Below are positions 27,643-35,760 of a DNA stretch of 64,000 nt, in pieces (position 1 is the stretch's first letter; the number at the start of each line of letters is the position of its first letter). Both the position numbers and the translations under genes were made by a program. Origin of the DNA: Lentzea nigeriaca (GTDB lineage: Bacteria > Actinomycetota > Actinomycetes > Mycobacteriales > Pseudonocardiaceae); assembly GCF_016907955.1 (NCBI RefSeq), contig NZ_JAFBCX010000001.1, forward strand, positions 1,426,001 to 1,490,000, written 5' to 3'. Below the pieces are notes generated by a model. That model saw only the letters and a list, made by a program, of their open reading frames with translations. It had not been told where the DNA came from and searched no databases.

Positions 27643-29277
27643 CTAGGGTGCCTGGTTGTCGATCATCCATTTGCCGTTTTGCTGCACCAGCGTGTACGTG
27701 TTGCGCTCGGTCATCGCGACGTTGGCACCCTGCATGTACTGCACCGTCACCGTCACGACGTTGTCGCCCTGCGGTGCGGGGTTCGACAGCTGGACACCCG
27801 TGTAGTCGCGCCAGAACGTCTGGTACTTCTCGAAAGTCAGGCCGCGGCCGGACTTGAACCTGTCGGTCAGCAACGACCAACCGGTCTGCAGGTCGCCGGG
27901 GATCAGGGCGTAGTACGCCTCGATCGCCTGCTGTGCGGTCTGCGGGCCCGCTGGCGGGTTCGGGGAGTTCGTCTGGGGGTTGGACTGGGGCTGCGTCTGA
28001 GGCTGGGTCTGCGCCGGGGTTTCGGTCGTGGTCTGGGACTGGGGCGGAGTCTGCGGCTGGGACTGCGACTGGGTCTGGCTCGTGGTCGGCGCGGTCGAGG
28101 CGCCCGAGGCCGACGGGTTGTTCCGGTTTCCCTTGGGCCACAACAGGAACGAGCCGACGCCCACAGCCAGCACGAGGATCACGATCGCGATGGGGACCAA
28201 CGGGAACTTGCGCCGCTTCTCCTCGGGTTCCGGCTGGGCGGGAACCGGGGCGGGTGGCGGTTCCTCTTGTACGGCAACGGGTTCCGCGGCCGGAGCCACC
28301 ACGGGCTCCGGCTCGGGCTCCGGTTCGGGCACGGGTTCCGGTTCTGGCTGTGCCTCCGGCCCGGGCCGCGCCTCCTGTTTGGCCTTCTCCTCCGGCAGTG
28401 CCTCGACCGGCAGCTCCACCGTGGCCGGGATGACCGCCGTCGCCTCGGACACCTCCGGCGACTCGTTCACCACGGCGGCCAGCAGGTGCACGGCCTCCTC
28501 CATGGTCGGCCGGCGCTCGGGTTCGTTGGCCAGCAACCGGAACAGCACCGGAGCCAGCAGCGGGCCGGCGTTGGCGGGCGGCATGAACGACCCGCTCGCC
28601 ACGCGGTGCAGCATCGCGATGTGGTTGTCGGCGGCACCGAACGGCGGGGTGCCCTCGACGGCGTTGTACAGCGTGGCGCCGAGCGAGAAGACGTCGGAGG
28701 GGAAACCCGCCTCGTCGCCGCGGGCGACCTCGGGGGAGAAGAAGGCGGGCGTGCCGACGGTGCCCGTCGCGGTGGCGGTGCCGTCGTCTGTGGCGCGGGA
28801 GATGCCGAAGTCCGTGATCTTGACTTCCTGGTCGCCGATCAGGACGTTGCCGGGCTTCACGTCGCGGTGCTGGATGCCGTGGCGGTGCGCGGCGGCCAGA
28901 GCCGCGGCGGTGTAGCAGCCGATGCGGGCGACCTCGCGGGGCGGCAGCGACCCCTGCTCGGCGATGACGGCGGCGAGGCTGCGGGAGGGCAGATACTCCA
29001 TGATCAGCCAGGGCTGCCCGTGCTCCTCCACGACGTCGTAGACGCGGATGGCGTTCGGGTGCTCGAGGCGCGCGGCCAGCCGGGCCTCGCGCATGGCTCT
29101 GGCGAGGGCGCGTTCGACCTTGGCTTCGTCGTGGCCGTCGAGCGCGAGCAGTTCCTTGGCCGCCACTGTGCGGTGCAGCTGCTCGTCGTAGGCCTGCCAG
29201 ACGACCCCCATGGCGCCCTGACCGACCTTCGCCTGCAACCGGTAGCGGCTCCCGATGAGCCTGCTCTTCTCCTCCAC
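27643..29277 (-). CDS. Membrane Ser/Thr protein kinase (PASTA-less, with NTF2-like sensor)
   Basis: 544 residues from GTG 29277, which has GGGAG upstream. The kinase domain has GQGAMG (19-24), Lys41, HRDVKPGN (Asp139) and DFG (156-158). A Pro/Glu-rich juxtamembrane stretch (about 295-365) leads to one membrane helix (PLVPIAIVILVLAVGVGSFL), a Gln/Thr/Ser-rich extracellular linker, and a C-terminal domain of about 110 residues (TAQQAIEAYYALIPGDL, then the YQTFWRDYTGV segment) resembling SnoaL/NTF2-like folds. It would sense an extracellular signal and phosphorylate cytoplasmic targets. It is divergent from the RHH-Clp_N gene. Confidence 0.92.
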   Translation of the reverse strand: MEEKSRLIGSRYRLQAKVGQGAMGVVWQAYDEQLHRTVAAKELLALDGHDEAKVERALARAMREARLAARLEHPNAIRVYDVVEEHGQPWLIMEYLPSRSLAAVIAEQGSLPPREVARIGCYTAAALAAAHRHGIQHRDVKPGNVLIGDQEVKITDFGISRATDDGTATATGTVGTPAFFSPEVARGDEAGFPSDVFSLGATLYNAVEGTPPFGAADNHIAMLHRVASGSFMPPANAGPLLAPVLFRLLANEPERRPTMEEAVHLLAAVVNESPEVSEATAVIPATVELPVEALPEEKAKQEARPGPEAQPEPEPVPEPEPEPEPVVAPAAEPVAVQEEPPPAPVPAQPEPEEKRRKFPLVPIAIVILVLAVGVGSFLLWPKGNRNNPSASGASTAPTTSQTQSQSQPQTPPQSQTTTETPAQTQPQTQPQSNPQTNSPNPPAGPQTAQQAIEAYYALIPGDLQTGWSLLTDRFKSGRGLTFEKYQTFWRDYTGVQLSNPAPQGDNVVTVTVQYMQGANVAMTERNTYTLVQQNGKWMIDNQAP

Positions 29278-29333
29278 GCGTGTGCTCCCGTCCCCTTTGA
29301 TCACCCGCAGTGTGCCGGTTGCCGCGTTCGCCG

Positions 29334-29370
29334 TTGACTGTAACCCCATATGGGGGTATATATGGGGTTA
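29334..29370 (+). promoter_or_regulatory. Leaderless promoter with palindromic operator for the RHH-Clp_N gene
   Basis: -35 TTGACT (29334-29339), 17-base spacer, -10 TATATA (29357-29362); the predicted transcript start is the ATG at 29370. The spacer holds CCCCATATGGGG (29344-29355). A larger 11-bp inverted repeat, TAACCCCATAT (29341-29351) with ATATGGGGTTA (29360-29370), runs into the start codon. ATATGGGG occurs twice, 12 bases apart. Confidence 0.8.
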
Positions 29371-30020
29371 TGCCGAAAATCAACGTGTACCTGCCCGATG
29401 ACCTGGCCGAAACGGTGAAGGACCTGAACATTCCGGTGTCGGCCATCTGCCAACGTGCGCTCGAGGTGTCCGTCAAGCGGATCACGTCGGTACGGGGGCT
29501 GACGGTCGCCGACCTCGACGGCGAACGGGGTTCGCAGCTCACCGAACGGATGCGCACCGTGCTCCGGCTCGCGGCCGAGTCGCCCGTGGTCACCACGGCG
29601 GAACTGGCGCAGGCACTCGTCGACGAGGGCGGCAACCTGGGCCTGGACGTGCTGCGCGCGATCGACATCGATCCGCGGACGCTGCGGTTCCCGTCCGGGC
29701 CCGCCGAGGGGACGGGGTTCGCCCAGGACGCGGTCAACGCGCTGGAGCTGGCCGTCGTCGAGGCCATGTCGCTGGGGCACAACTACGTGGGCTGCGAGCA
29801 CCTGCTGCTCGGCATCATCGCCGAACCGGACGGCAGGGGCGGCGAGGTTCTCCGCGAGCTCGGCGCGGATCTCAAGGGCACCCGTCGGGCGGTGCAGACC
29901 GCGCTCGCCGGGATCGTGCACCTCAAGAAGCAGCAGCAGGCCACGCCGGACGCGGCCAAGGTGCTGCAAATGATCATGACTCGGCTGGACCGGCTGGAGA
30001 AGCACGTGGGTATCGGCTGA
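29370..30020 (+). CDS. Ribbon-helix-helix-like protein with Clp N-terminal (Clp_N) domain
   Basis: 216 residues. The first 40 (MPKINVYLPDDLAETVKDLN, then SAICQRALEVSV) look like a CopG/CcdA-type ribbon-helix-helix. After a linker, two Clp_N half-repeats follow: RMRTVLRLAAESPVVTTAEL and ALELAVVEAMSLGHNYVGCE, then HLLLGIIAEPDG, which is the signature of ClpA/ClpC adaptor-binding domains. There is no AAA module. It may be an autorepressor that also docks to the Clp machinery, so its stability or activity could be set by proteolysis (inference). A palindrome covers its own promoter and start. The last 47 bases overlap the convergent WYL gene. Confidence 0.82.
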   Translation: MPKINVYLPDDLAETVKDLNIPVSAICQRALEVSVKRITSVRGLTVADLDGERGSQLTERMRTVLRLAAESPVVTTAELAQALVDEGGNLGLDVLRAIDIDPRTLRFPSGPAEGTGFAQDAVNALELAVVEAMSLGHNYVGCEHLLLGIIAEPDGRGGEVLRELGADLKGTRRAVQTALAGIVHLKKQQQATPDAAKVLQMIMTRLDRLEKHVGIG

Positions 30021-30942
30021 CGAGTTCCGCGCCGATGCGGGCGAGGTGTTCCTTCACCGAGTCCGGTGACTCGACGGTGATCAGGCCGCCCCACCCGGCG
30101 ACGTTGCGGGCGATGTCGAGCGGGCGCGGTGCGGTCAGCTCCACCCTGACGTTCTCCCCGGCGTCGCCGAGCACCGTGCAGTGGCGGCCGTGCATGTCCT
30201 GGAAGACCTTCAGGAACCGCGCGGGCACCAGCATGATCGCCGCGGTCTCCGAACGGCGTTGCTCGACCTCTGTGACGACCGAGTCCCACGCCTTCGTGAG
30301 CTCGAAGTCCGGTGGTCTGCTCGACGGAGTGCCGGTCAGCGTGGCGCCCAGGATCCGGTCGATCCGGAACGTCCGCCGGCCGTCAGGGGTGCCGGCGAGG
30401 AAGTACCAGATGCCGTCCTTGTCGACGAGTCCCCACGGGTCGACCACGCGTCCGGTGGGGGCGGAGCCGCGTTTCTGGTAGGTCAGGCGCACTCTGATCT
30501 GCTGCACGACGGCCTGTTGCAGCACCGACACCAGAACCGGTCTGTCCTTCGTGTCGTCGCCCCAGCCTGCGGAGTCGACGACGACCGCCGAGGCCGCGGC
30601 TTCCGCGTCGGCGCGGAACGTCTGCGGCAACGCGCGGACGAGCTTTCTCAGCGCCGACTTCACCTGGGGCGCAACGGAAGCAGCTGGTCCTGCGATCAGG
30701 AACAACGCCTGCGCCTCCGCCGCGGTCAGCCCGCTCAGGTCGGTGCGGGCGCCGCCGACGAGCGACCAGCCGCCGCCCCGGCCCGGTTGGGGGTACACGG
30801 GGACGCCCGCCGCGGACAGCGCTTCGAGGTCGCGGCGGGCGGTCGCCGTGGACACTTCCAGCTCTTCTGCCAGCTCGGCGGCGGTGATGCGGCCCCTGGC
30901 CTGCATCAGGAGCAACGTGGCTACCAGTCGGTCTGCGCGCAT
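29974..30942 (-). CDS. WYL-domain (DeoR-like) transcriptional regulator
   Basis: 322 residues from ATG 30942 (MRADRLVATLLLMQARGRIT). An N-terminal winged HTH (TAAELAEELEVSTATARRDL) is followed by a WYL domain (about 130-210) with a VRLTYQKRG segment, PWGLVDKDGIWYFLAGTPDG and RTFRIDRI, then a WCX-type C-terminal extension. WYL regulators sense nucleic-acid or small-molecule ligands. The frame is open upstream to 31506, but the divergent VOC gene lies there. A 10-bp inverted repeat in the intergenic space is a likely operator for both genes. Confidence 0.9.
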   Translation of the reverse strand: MRADRLVATLLLMQARGRITAAELAEELEVSTATARRDLEALSAAGVPVYPQPGRGGGWSLVGGARTDLSGLTAAEAQALFLIAGPAASVAPQVKSALRKLVRALPQTFRADAEAAASAVVVDSAGWGDDTKDRPVLVSVLQQAVVQQIRVRLTYQKRGSAPTGRVVDPWGLVDKDGIWYFLAGTPDGRRTFRIDRILGATLTGTPSSRPPDFELTKAWDSVVTEVEQRRSETAAIMLVPARFLKVFQDMHGRHCTVLGDAGENVRVELTAPRPLDIARNVAGWGGLITVESPDSVKEHLARIGAELVSRYPRASPAGPAES

Positions 30943-30961
30943 TTCTTGAGGTTCCTCGGAA

Positions 30962-30986
30962 AAGTGCTCACTGGATGAGCACTTTA
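30962..30986. promoter_or_regulatory. Inverted repeat between the WYL and VOC genes
   Basis: AAAGTGCTCA (30962-30971), spacer CTGGA, TGAGCACTTT (30977-30986): a perfect 10-bp inverted repeat 20 bases upstream of the WYL start and 50 bases upstream of the VOC start. A likely autoregulatory operator. Confidence 0.65.
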
Positions 30987-31035
30987 CGGCCGAGCCTGGA
31001 TCGCGACACCGAAATTTTTCTGGGAGGGATCCGCG

Positions 31036-31461
31036 ATGTTGCGAGGCATGTCGACCGTGACGTTCTACGCCGACGACGTGGAGGAGGCGCGTGCCTGGTA
31101 CGCGGCGTTCCTCGGGATCGAGGCCTACTTCGAGGGACGCACGCCCGACGGGCAGCTGGGGTACGTCGAGTTCCGCGTCGGCGACTACCAGGCCGAGCTC
31201 GGGTTGTTGCAGAAGCGGCTCGAGGTGACACCGTCGGACGGACCGTCCGGGGCGATCCTGTACTGGGCCGTCGACGATCTCGAGGCGACGTTTGCCCGGC
31301 TGCACGAGCTCGGGGCGAAGACGCACGACGAGCCGCGGGTGCGGGGTGAGGGGTTCGTGACCGCGTCCGTCGTGGACCCGTTCGGGAACATCATCGGGAT
31401 CATGACGAACGTCCACTACATGGAGGTTGCTGAGCAGAACCGGGACAAACGTCTCGGGTGA
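31036..31461 (+). CDS. VOC-family (glyoxalase/bleomycin-resistance-like) protein
   Basis: 141 residues, one VOC unit pair: VTFYADDVEEARAWYAAFLG, then GYVEFRVGDYQAELGLL, AVDDLEATFARLHELGAK, and ASVVDPFGNIIGIMTN with the usual C-terminal metal-ligand region. Members are glyoxalases, dioxygenases or drug-binding resistance proteins; which applies cannot be told. It is divergent from the WYL regulator, which probably controls it. Confidence 0.88.
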   Translation: MLRGMSTVTFYADDVEEARAWYAAFLGIEAYFEGRTPDGQLGYVEFRVGDYQAELGLLQKRLEVTPSDGPSGAILYWAVDDLEATFARLHELGAKTHDEPRVRGEGFVTASVVDPFGNIIGIMTNVHYMEVAEQNRDKRLG

Positions 31462-31479
31462 CCCGCATATCCTGCGCAG

Positions 31480-31986
31480 ATGACGCGCCTCGCCATCACC
31501 GGTCATCGTGGCCTTTCCCTCGAACTGGAGGGGGAGGTCGACCGGATGATCCGGGCCGCGGTGGCCGAGAACACTGCGGTTGGCGAGAACACTGCGGTCG
31601 CCGGGAACACTGGGGTGGTGGGCGTGTCGTGTCTGGCGGACGGGGCTGACGCCGTCTTCGCGCAGGCCGTGCTGGATGCCGGTGGTTCGCTCGTGGTCGT
31701 GTTACCCGCCGCGGAGTACCGCGCGTCGCTGCCGGAGGACTACCGGCCCGTGTTCGACGCGTTGCTCGCACGTGCCGGCAAGGTCGTGCGGCTGCCGTTC
31801 GTCACGCCCGACTCGCACGCGTACATGGAGGCGGGCAAGCGGATGGTCGACGAGTCCGACTCGCTGCTCGCGGTGTGGGACGGGCTGCCTGGGCGCGGGC
31901 CGGGTGGCACCGCCGACGTGGTCGCCTACGCGAGGTCGAAGGGCGTGCCGGTCACCGTTGTCTGGCCTGAGGGCGCGATCCGGTGA
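31480..31986 (+). CDS. SLOG-like (LOG/DprA-related) nucleotide-binding protein
   Basis: 168 residues. It starts MTRLAITGHRGLSLELEGEV, where ITGHR is the glycine/histidine loop of SLOG/LOG-like Rossmann folds. It continues with SCLADGADAVFAQAVLDAGG, SLLAVWDGLPGRGPGGTADV and VAYARSKGVPVTVVWP, all typical of this superfamily, which binds nucleotide-derived ligands. An unusual insertion made of three near-identical 6-residue repeats (ENTAVG, ENTAVA, GNTGVV) sits at about residues 30-47. Its role is unknown. It begins 18 bases after the VOC stop, so the two are probably co-transcribed. Confidence 0.75.
   Translation: MTRLAITGHRGLSLELEGEVDRMIRAAVAENTAVGENTAVAGNTGVVGVSCLADGADAVFAQAVLDAGGSLVVVLPAAEYRASLPEDYRPVFDALLARAGKVVRLPFVTPDSHAYMEAGKRMVDESDSLLAVWDGLPGRGPGGTADVVAYARSKGVPVTVVWPEGAIR
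31567..31620 (+). repeat. Three in-frame 18-bp tandem repeats in the SLOG gene
   Basis: Units at 31567-31584, 31585-31602 and 31603-31620 share the core GAACACTGSGGT (first base G or A upstream). They encode ENTAVG-ENTAVA-GNTGVV, lengthening a surface loop. Copy number is likely to vary between strains. Confidence 0.8.
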
Positions 31987-33283
31987 GGACTCGCCACAGC
32001 ACTCGCCACAGCACTGCCGGGCGGACGAGCGTCGCCGGGTGGTCCACCATCTGCGAGACGCGGATGAAGGCGCGGTAGACCTGCGGGTTGCCGGGGATCA
32101 CCTCGAAGAGGCGGCGGGCGTACCACTGCAGGAACCGCGTGGTGAGGGGCAGTTTCTTCTGGCTCCAGCCCAGGTCCGTCGTCGTCGCGGACATCCACGG
32201 GATCTGCGCGGCCTTGGCGACGGCGTGTTGGAAGACGAGCGGTTCCTTGGCCAGGTCGTGGTCCTGGAGCAGGTGTCGCAGCTCGGCGCAGTTCAGGGCG
32301 GCGAGGGTCATGCCGTGGCCGTGGACGGGGTTGAGCGAGACGACCGAGTCGCCGAGCGCGAGGAGGCCGCGTGGCCAGTTCGGGACCTTGTGGAACCGGT
32401 TCCAGCGGCTGCGCAGGTTGGCGGCGCGGTGGATCGGGGACGCAGGGGTGGCCGTCTTGATGATCTCGGCGATGTCCTGACACTCCAGCGTTGTGGCGTA
32501 GGCGAGGAAGCCGTCGTCGTCAGTCGGGGCGACGTCGCCGCCGGCGCCGAACAGCGTGACGAACCACAGTTGTCCGTCCACAGTGGATACCGCGCCGCCG
32601 CGTTTCGTGGTGGGGGCGTGGGTGATCTCGCAAGTGGTCTTCCAGTCGAGCGGGAGGTCGTCGTTCACGTGGTAGAGGCGTGAGGTGTAGGCGAGGTGGC
32701 CGTTCACGATCATCGGTGCCGGGCAGTGGACGCCGAGCTCCGCGAGCCACGAGACGAGCTTGCTGGTGCGACCGGACGCGTCGACCACGAGGTCCGCGTA
32801 GTCGGTGAACGGCTCGCCGGACCGCCTGCCGTGCACGCCGGTGACGGTGCCGCGGTCGTGCAGCAGGCCGTCGACCGTGACGCCGTCCACAAGGGACACG
32901 TTCGCAAGCTTGAGCACCCTGCGGCGGATGATCCGCTCGATCGTCACGCGGGTCGTCGACGGGACGGTCAGACCGATGGGGTCGCGGGGTGCCCAGCCCG
33001 CCGGGACGCGGCTGGCGAAGTCGCTTCCGAGGTCGGCCTGGACGGCGCCCGCTGCCCGCAGTTCCGCGCCGAGACTGGGAAAGAGCGCTTCGAGCACCTC
33101 GGCGCCGCGGGCGAGCAGGGCGTGGGGGTGATGGGCCTGCGGAGTGCCTGAGCGATGCCCGGCGTCTGCTGGGATCTGGTCGCGTTCCACGAGCACCACG
33201 TCGCCGTACGACTCGGACAACACCCTGGCCGCCAGCAGTCCCGCGAAGCCGGCGCCGATGACCAGGGCGCGGTCGGAGTACAT
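31952..33283 (-). CDS. FAD-dependent monooxygenase/geranylgeranyl-reductase-like flavoprotein
   Basis: 443 residues from ATG 33283. The Rossmann FAD site ALVIGAGFAGLLAARVL is at the N-terminus; LLALGDSVVSLNPVHGHGM is the second FAD motif (GD). The first third has the SGTPQAHHPHALLARGAEVL segment seen in a family of actinomycete FAD monooxygenases of class A. The substrate is unknown. The gene is followed by two exact 12-bp tandem repeats near its 3' end (31989-32012), encoding LWRV twice. It overlaps the SLOG gene by 35 bases, tail to tail. Confidence 0.85.
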   Translation of the reverse strand: MYSDRALVIGAGFAGLLAARVLSESYGDVVLVERDQIPADAGHRSGTPQAHHPHALLARGAEVLEALFPSLGAELRAAGAVQADLGSDFASRVPAGWAPRDPIGLTVPSTTRVTIERIIRRRVLKLANVSLVDGVTVDGLLHDRGTVTGVHGRRSGEPFTDYADLVVDASGRTSKLVSWLAELGVHCPAPMIVNGHLAYTSRLYHVNDDLPLDWKTTCEITHAPTTKRGGAVSTVDGQLWFVTLFGAGGDVAPTDDDGFLAYATTLECQDIAEIIKTATPASPIHRAANLRSRWNRFHKVPNWPRGLLALGDSVVSLNPVHGHGMTLAALNCAELRHLLQDHDLAKEPLVFQHAVAKAAQIPWMSATTTDLGWSQKKLPLTTRFLQWYARRLFEVIPGNPQVYRAFIRVSQMVDHPATLVRPAVLWRVLWRVLTGSRPQARQR

Positions 33284-33307
33284 GGCGCACATGCTGGCAG
33301 AGCCCAG

Positions 33308-34321
33308 CTACCGGATCGATCCCCCAAAAGTCCCTTGCGAGAGTTTCGCGACGAGTTCCGCGCGGCTGCGCACGCCGAACTTCGCGAAGACCGATTTGAG
33401 ATGGTCCTGCACCGTGTACGGCGAGATCGTGAGCCGAGCGGCGATCTCCGAGGTCGACTGCCCGGCCAGCACCTCGTGGCAGATCTCCTGCTCGCGGGCG
33501 GTCACGCCGTGGGCCTTGAGCAGCAGCCCGGTCAGTTCCGCGCCGGACGCCCTGCTGATCGTCACCGCGGCCTCGAAGCCGTTGTCGGAGACAAGTTCGC
33601 TGGCTTCGAGGAGGATCCAGCCGCCGTGGGCGTCCCTGACCCGCGCACGGAACGTTCCGGCGCGCGCACCGGCCGCGGCGGCGCGCAGCATCACCGCGAA
33701 CCGGCCCGGCGCGATCTCCTCCATCTCGTCGCGCCACTGGTTCGCGGAGGCGGTCGACGCGCGGATCGTGCCGTCCTGGGCGACCACGACGATGGCGGGC
33801 GTGCCGGCTCGCCGGGCCGCGGTCCTCGCCGCGACGCGGGTGGCTGACCCGAGCGCGGGCGCGACCGAGGCGACGAACTCCAGCTCACGGTCGGTGAAGT
33901 CGCTGGTGCGGACCATGCCCGCGGCGCCCCAGCACGTGCCGTCGGCCCGGAACAGCGCGCGCAGTTCGTGGCTGAGCCCGAGCGGGCGCCAGACCTCGTT
34001 GAGACGGGTCGAGCGCTGGTCCTCGAGCCTCGCGACGGTGTCGCCGCGCTGGGCGAGCGCCGCGAACGTGTGCGGCTCGCCGGGGGTGTACTCGCAGGTC
34101 GCGAGGAGCGGTTCGTACTGCTGGGGGATGCTGTTGACGCCGCTGGTCATCGAGCTGATCACGCCGGAGTCGGGGTCCATGGACGCCCAGCAGGTGAGCT
34201 CGCACGGGACCAGGCGGTCGACCAGTGCGATGGCGGCGGCGTGCAGCTGCGCGACATCCAGCCCGGCGCTCGCCAGGGCCGTGACGTCGCGTCGCACGCC
34301 CTGCGCACGGCCTTCCCACAT
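33308..34321 (-). CDS. LuxR-family regulator with GAF-like sensory domain
   Basis: 337 residues from ATG 34321; longer in-frame starts up to 34489 would run into the divergent cupin gene. The C-terminal LuxR HTH reads LKAHGVTAREQEICHEVLAG, then SEIAARLTISPYTVQDHLKS. The N-terminal 200 residues look GAF-like (LRALFRADGTCWGAAGMVR, DRELEFVASVAPALG). Such regulators are common in actinomycetes; ligand unknown. CATCCC-N8-GGGATG (34357-34376) lies between it and the cupin gene and could be its site. It follows the flavoprotein start by 25 bases on the same strand, so it may be read into that gene. Confidence 0.88.
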   Translation of the reverse strand: MWEGRAQGVRRDVTALASAGLDVAQLHAAAIALVDRLVPCELTCWASMDPDSGVISSMTSGVNSIPQQYEPLLATCEYTPGEPHTFAALAQRGDTVARLEDQRSTRLNEVWRPLGLSHELRALFRADGTCWGAAGMVRTSDFTDRELEFVASVAPALGSATRVAARTAARRAGTPAIVVVAQDGTIRASTASANQWRDEMEEIAPGRFAVMLRAAAAGARAGTFRARVRDAHGGWILLEASELVSDNGFEAAVTISRASGAELTGLLLKAHGVTAREQEICHEVLAGQSTSEIAARLTISPYTVQDHLKSVFAKFGVRSRAELVAKLSQGTFGGSIR

Positions 34322-34409
34322 GGTTGGGAGTATGCGCTCGCGACGCGTTCCCCGTGCATCCCAGTTTTCCGGGATGTGCCTGGTCGGCCGATGCTCTGAT
34401 GCTTTCGGC

Positions 34410-34799
34410 ATGATGAGCACTGCCGGCGAGGGCCCGGAACTGACCGTGCCTGACGCGACGATCACCGTTCGGATCTCGGGCAAGGACACCGACGGCGCCT
34501 ACGAGCTGTTCGAGGTGGACGCGCCCCGCGGCGAGGCCGCGCCGCCGCACCGCACTCCGTGGCCGAAGGTCTACTACGTCCTGCACGGGCGCATGGCCGT
34601 GTTGCTCGACGGCGAGTTGCACGACCTGTCGCCGGGTGGCGCCATCGTCATCCCGGCCAACGCGCCGCACACGTTCACCGTGCACACGCCGTCGGTGCAG
34701 TTCCTGGCGTTCGCGGTGGGGGACGTGATGGGCGCGTTCTTCCGCGACCTGTCGGTGAACGGGTTCGAGGCGCTGGAACGTCACGGGGTGACCCTGTGA
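34410..34799 (+). CDS. Cupin-domain protein
   Basis: 129 residues from ATG 34410 (or 34413). A single cupin_2 barrel: PWPKVYYVLHGRMAVLLDGE, then LHDLSPGGAIVIPANAPHTF with the conserved PxxxPH turn. One His of the first metal motif is replaced by Lys/Val-Tyr (KVYYVL in place of HxHxxxE), so a metal site is doubtful. Cupins of this size are isomerases, dioxygenases or sensors. Its GTGA overlap with the DUF1304 gene indicates a two-gene operon, divergent from the LuxR gene. Confidence 0.85.
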   Translation: MMSTAGEGPELTVPDATITVRISGKDTDGAYELFEVDAPRGEAAPPHRTPWPKVYYVLHGRMAVLLDGELHDLSPGGAIVIPANAPHTFTVHTPSVQFLAFAVGDVMGAFFRDLSVNGFEALERHGVTL

Positions 34800-35185
34800 G
34801 CATCGTGGCCCAGGTCGCGGCCGGTGTCGCGGCGCTCGTGCACCTCGTCGTGTGGGTGTGGGAGGCGTTCTTGATCCACCGCGTGCACTACACGGTGTTC
34901 GGGCAACCCGCCGAGGACGTGCCGGCGATCCGGTTGTGGGCGTTCGGGGTGGGGTTCTACAACCTGTTCCTGGCGTGCGGCCTGATCGCCGGGCTCGTCG
35001 CCGTGAACTCCGGGCACGAGCTGGTCGGGCGCACGCTGGTGGTCTACGTGTCGTGGTTCATGCTGCTGAGCAGCGTCGTGCTGGCGGTGGCCGATCAGCT
35101 GGCGATGAGCAGGCCGCGCAACCAGGCGTGGGGAGGCGTTGCGGGGGAAGGGATCCCGCCGCTGGTCGCGCTGCTGTTCATGTAG
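34796..35185 (+). CDS. DUF1304 integral membrane protein
   Basis: 129 residues from GTG 34796, overlapping the cupin stop (GTGA). Four membrane helices and the DUF1304 pattern are visible: VHLVVWVWEAFLIHRVHYTV, then LWAFGVGFYNLFLACGLI, VVYVSWFMLLSSVVLAVAD and a short C-terminal GIPPLVALLFM. Function unknown; the pairing with a cupin protein is the only hint. Confidence 0.9.
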   Translation: MSIVAQVAAGVAALVHLVVWVWEAFLIHRVHYTVFGQPAEDVPAIRLWAFGVGFYNLFLACGLIAGLVAVNSGHELVGRTLVVYVSWFMLLSSVVLAVADQLAMSRPRNQAWGGVAGEGIPPLVALLFM

Positions 35186-35243
35186 GGGCCATGACAGAAT
35201 TTCGGGCAGTTTCAGTGGATGCGACTGTTTGGGGGAACTGTTC

Positions 35244-35651
35244 GTGAGGACGATCGAGCTACCCGACGGAGCTGTGATCACAGGGCGCGGCCTGCGTCAG
35301 GGCAAGATCGTGGACCCGCATCCGGAGTACGGGGTGTACCTGCAGCCCCGGCCTGTCGACGTGCCGTGGCCGCACGACTGGATCGACTGGCCGGACTTCC
35401 GTCTTCCGCGTGACCACGACGCCGCGATCAGGTTGATCCGCGCCCTGCACGCCCGCGCCCTGTCCGGCGAACGCGTCGAGGTGGCCTGCAGCGGAGGCGT
35501 CGGACGCACCGGCACGGTCATCTCGTGCCTGGCCGTGCTGTCCGGCGTTCCGGCCGACGAGGCCGTCGCGTGGGCGCGCGCGAACTACCACCCGCGTGCG
35601 GTGGAAACACCGTGGCAGAAGCGGTGGGTGCGGCGCTTCCCGTCCAGCTAG
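35244..35651 (+). CDS. Protein-tyrosine-phosphatase-like protein (CX5R)
   Basis: 135 residues from GTG 35244. The phosphate loop CSGGVGRTG (Cys82 to Arg88, CX5R) and the preceding WPDFRLPRDHDA segment, with an Asp placed to act as general acid, identify a cysteine phosphatase of the dual-specificity/PTP fold. It should dephosphorylate phosphotyrosine or another phosphoester in the cytoplasm. It may belong to the same transcript as the cupin/DUF1304 pair (58-base gap). The frame extends upstream to 35139 without a plausible ribosome-binding site. Confidence 0.85.
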   Translation: MRTIELPDGAVITGRGLRQGKIVDPHPEYGVYLQPRPVDVPWPHDWIDWPDFRLPRDHDAAIRLIRALHARALSGERVEVACSGGVGRTGTVISCLAVLSGVPADEAVAWARANYHPRAVETPWQKRWVRRFPSS

Positions 35652-35760
35652 CGGCGACCCGGAACGTCGGCGAGGTAGTTCACGCTCAGCAGGGCGCCCT
35701 CGCGGCACCACGATGCACCCGTCTGGCCGCGAATTCCCCCGGTGACGTTCCGTATCACCA

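Noticed and set aside
29370..30020. Antitoxin of a type II toxin-antitoxin pair
   Set aside because: The N-terminus resembles an antitoxin, but no toxin gene is adjacent and the rest is a Clp_N domain.
31567..31620. Possible CRISPR-like array
   Set aside because: The 18-bp units are directly joined without spacers and lie in frame inside a gene.
31989..32012. Two 12-bp direct repeats as an insertion footprint
   Set aside because: They are an in-frame duplication (LWRV twice) at the end of the flavoprotein gene, with no element between them.
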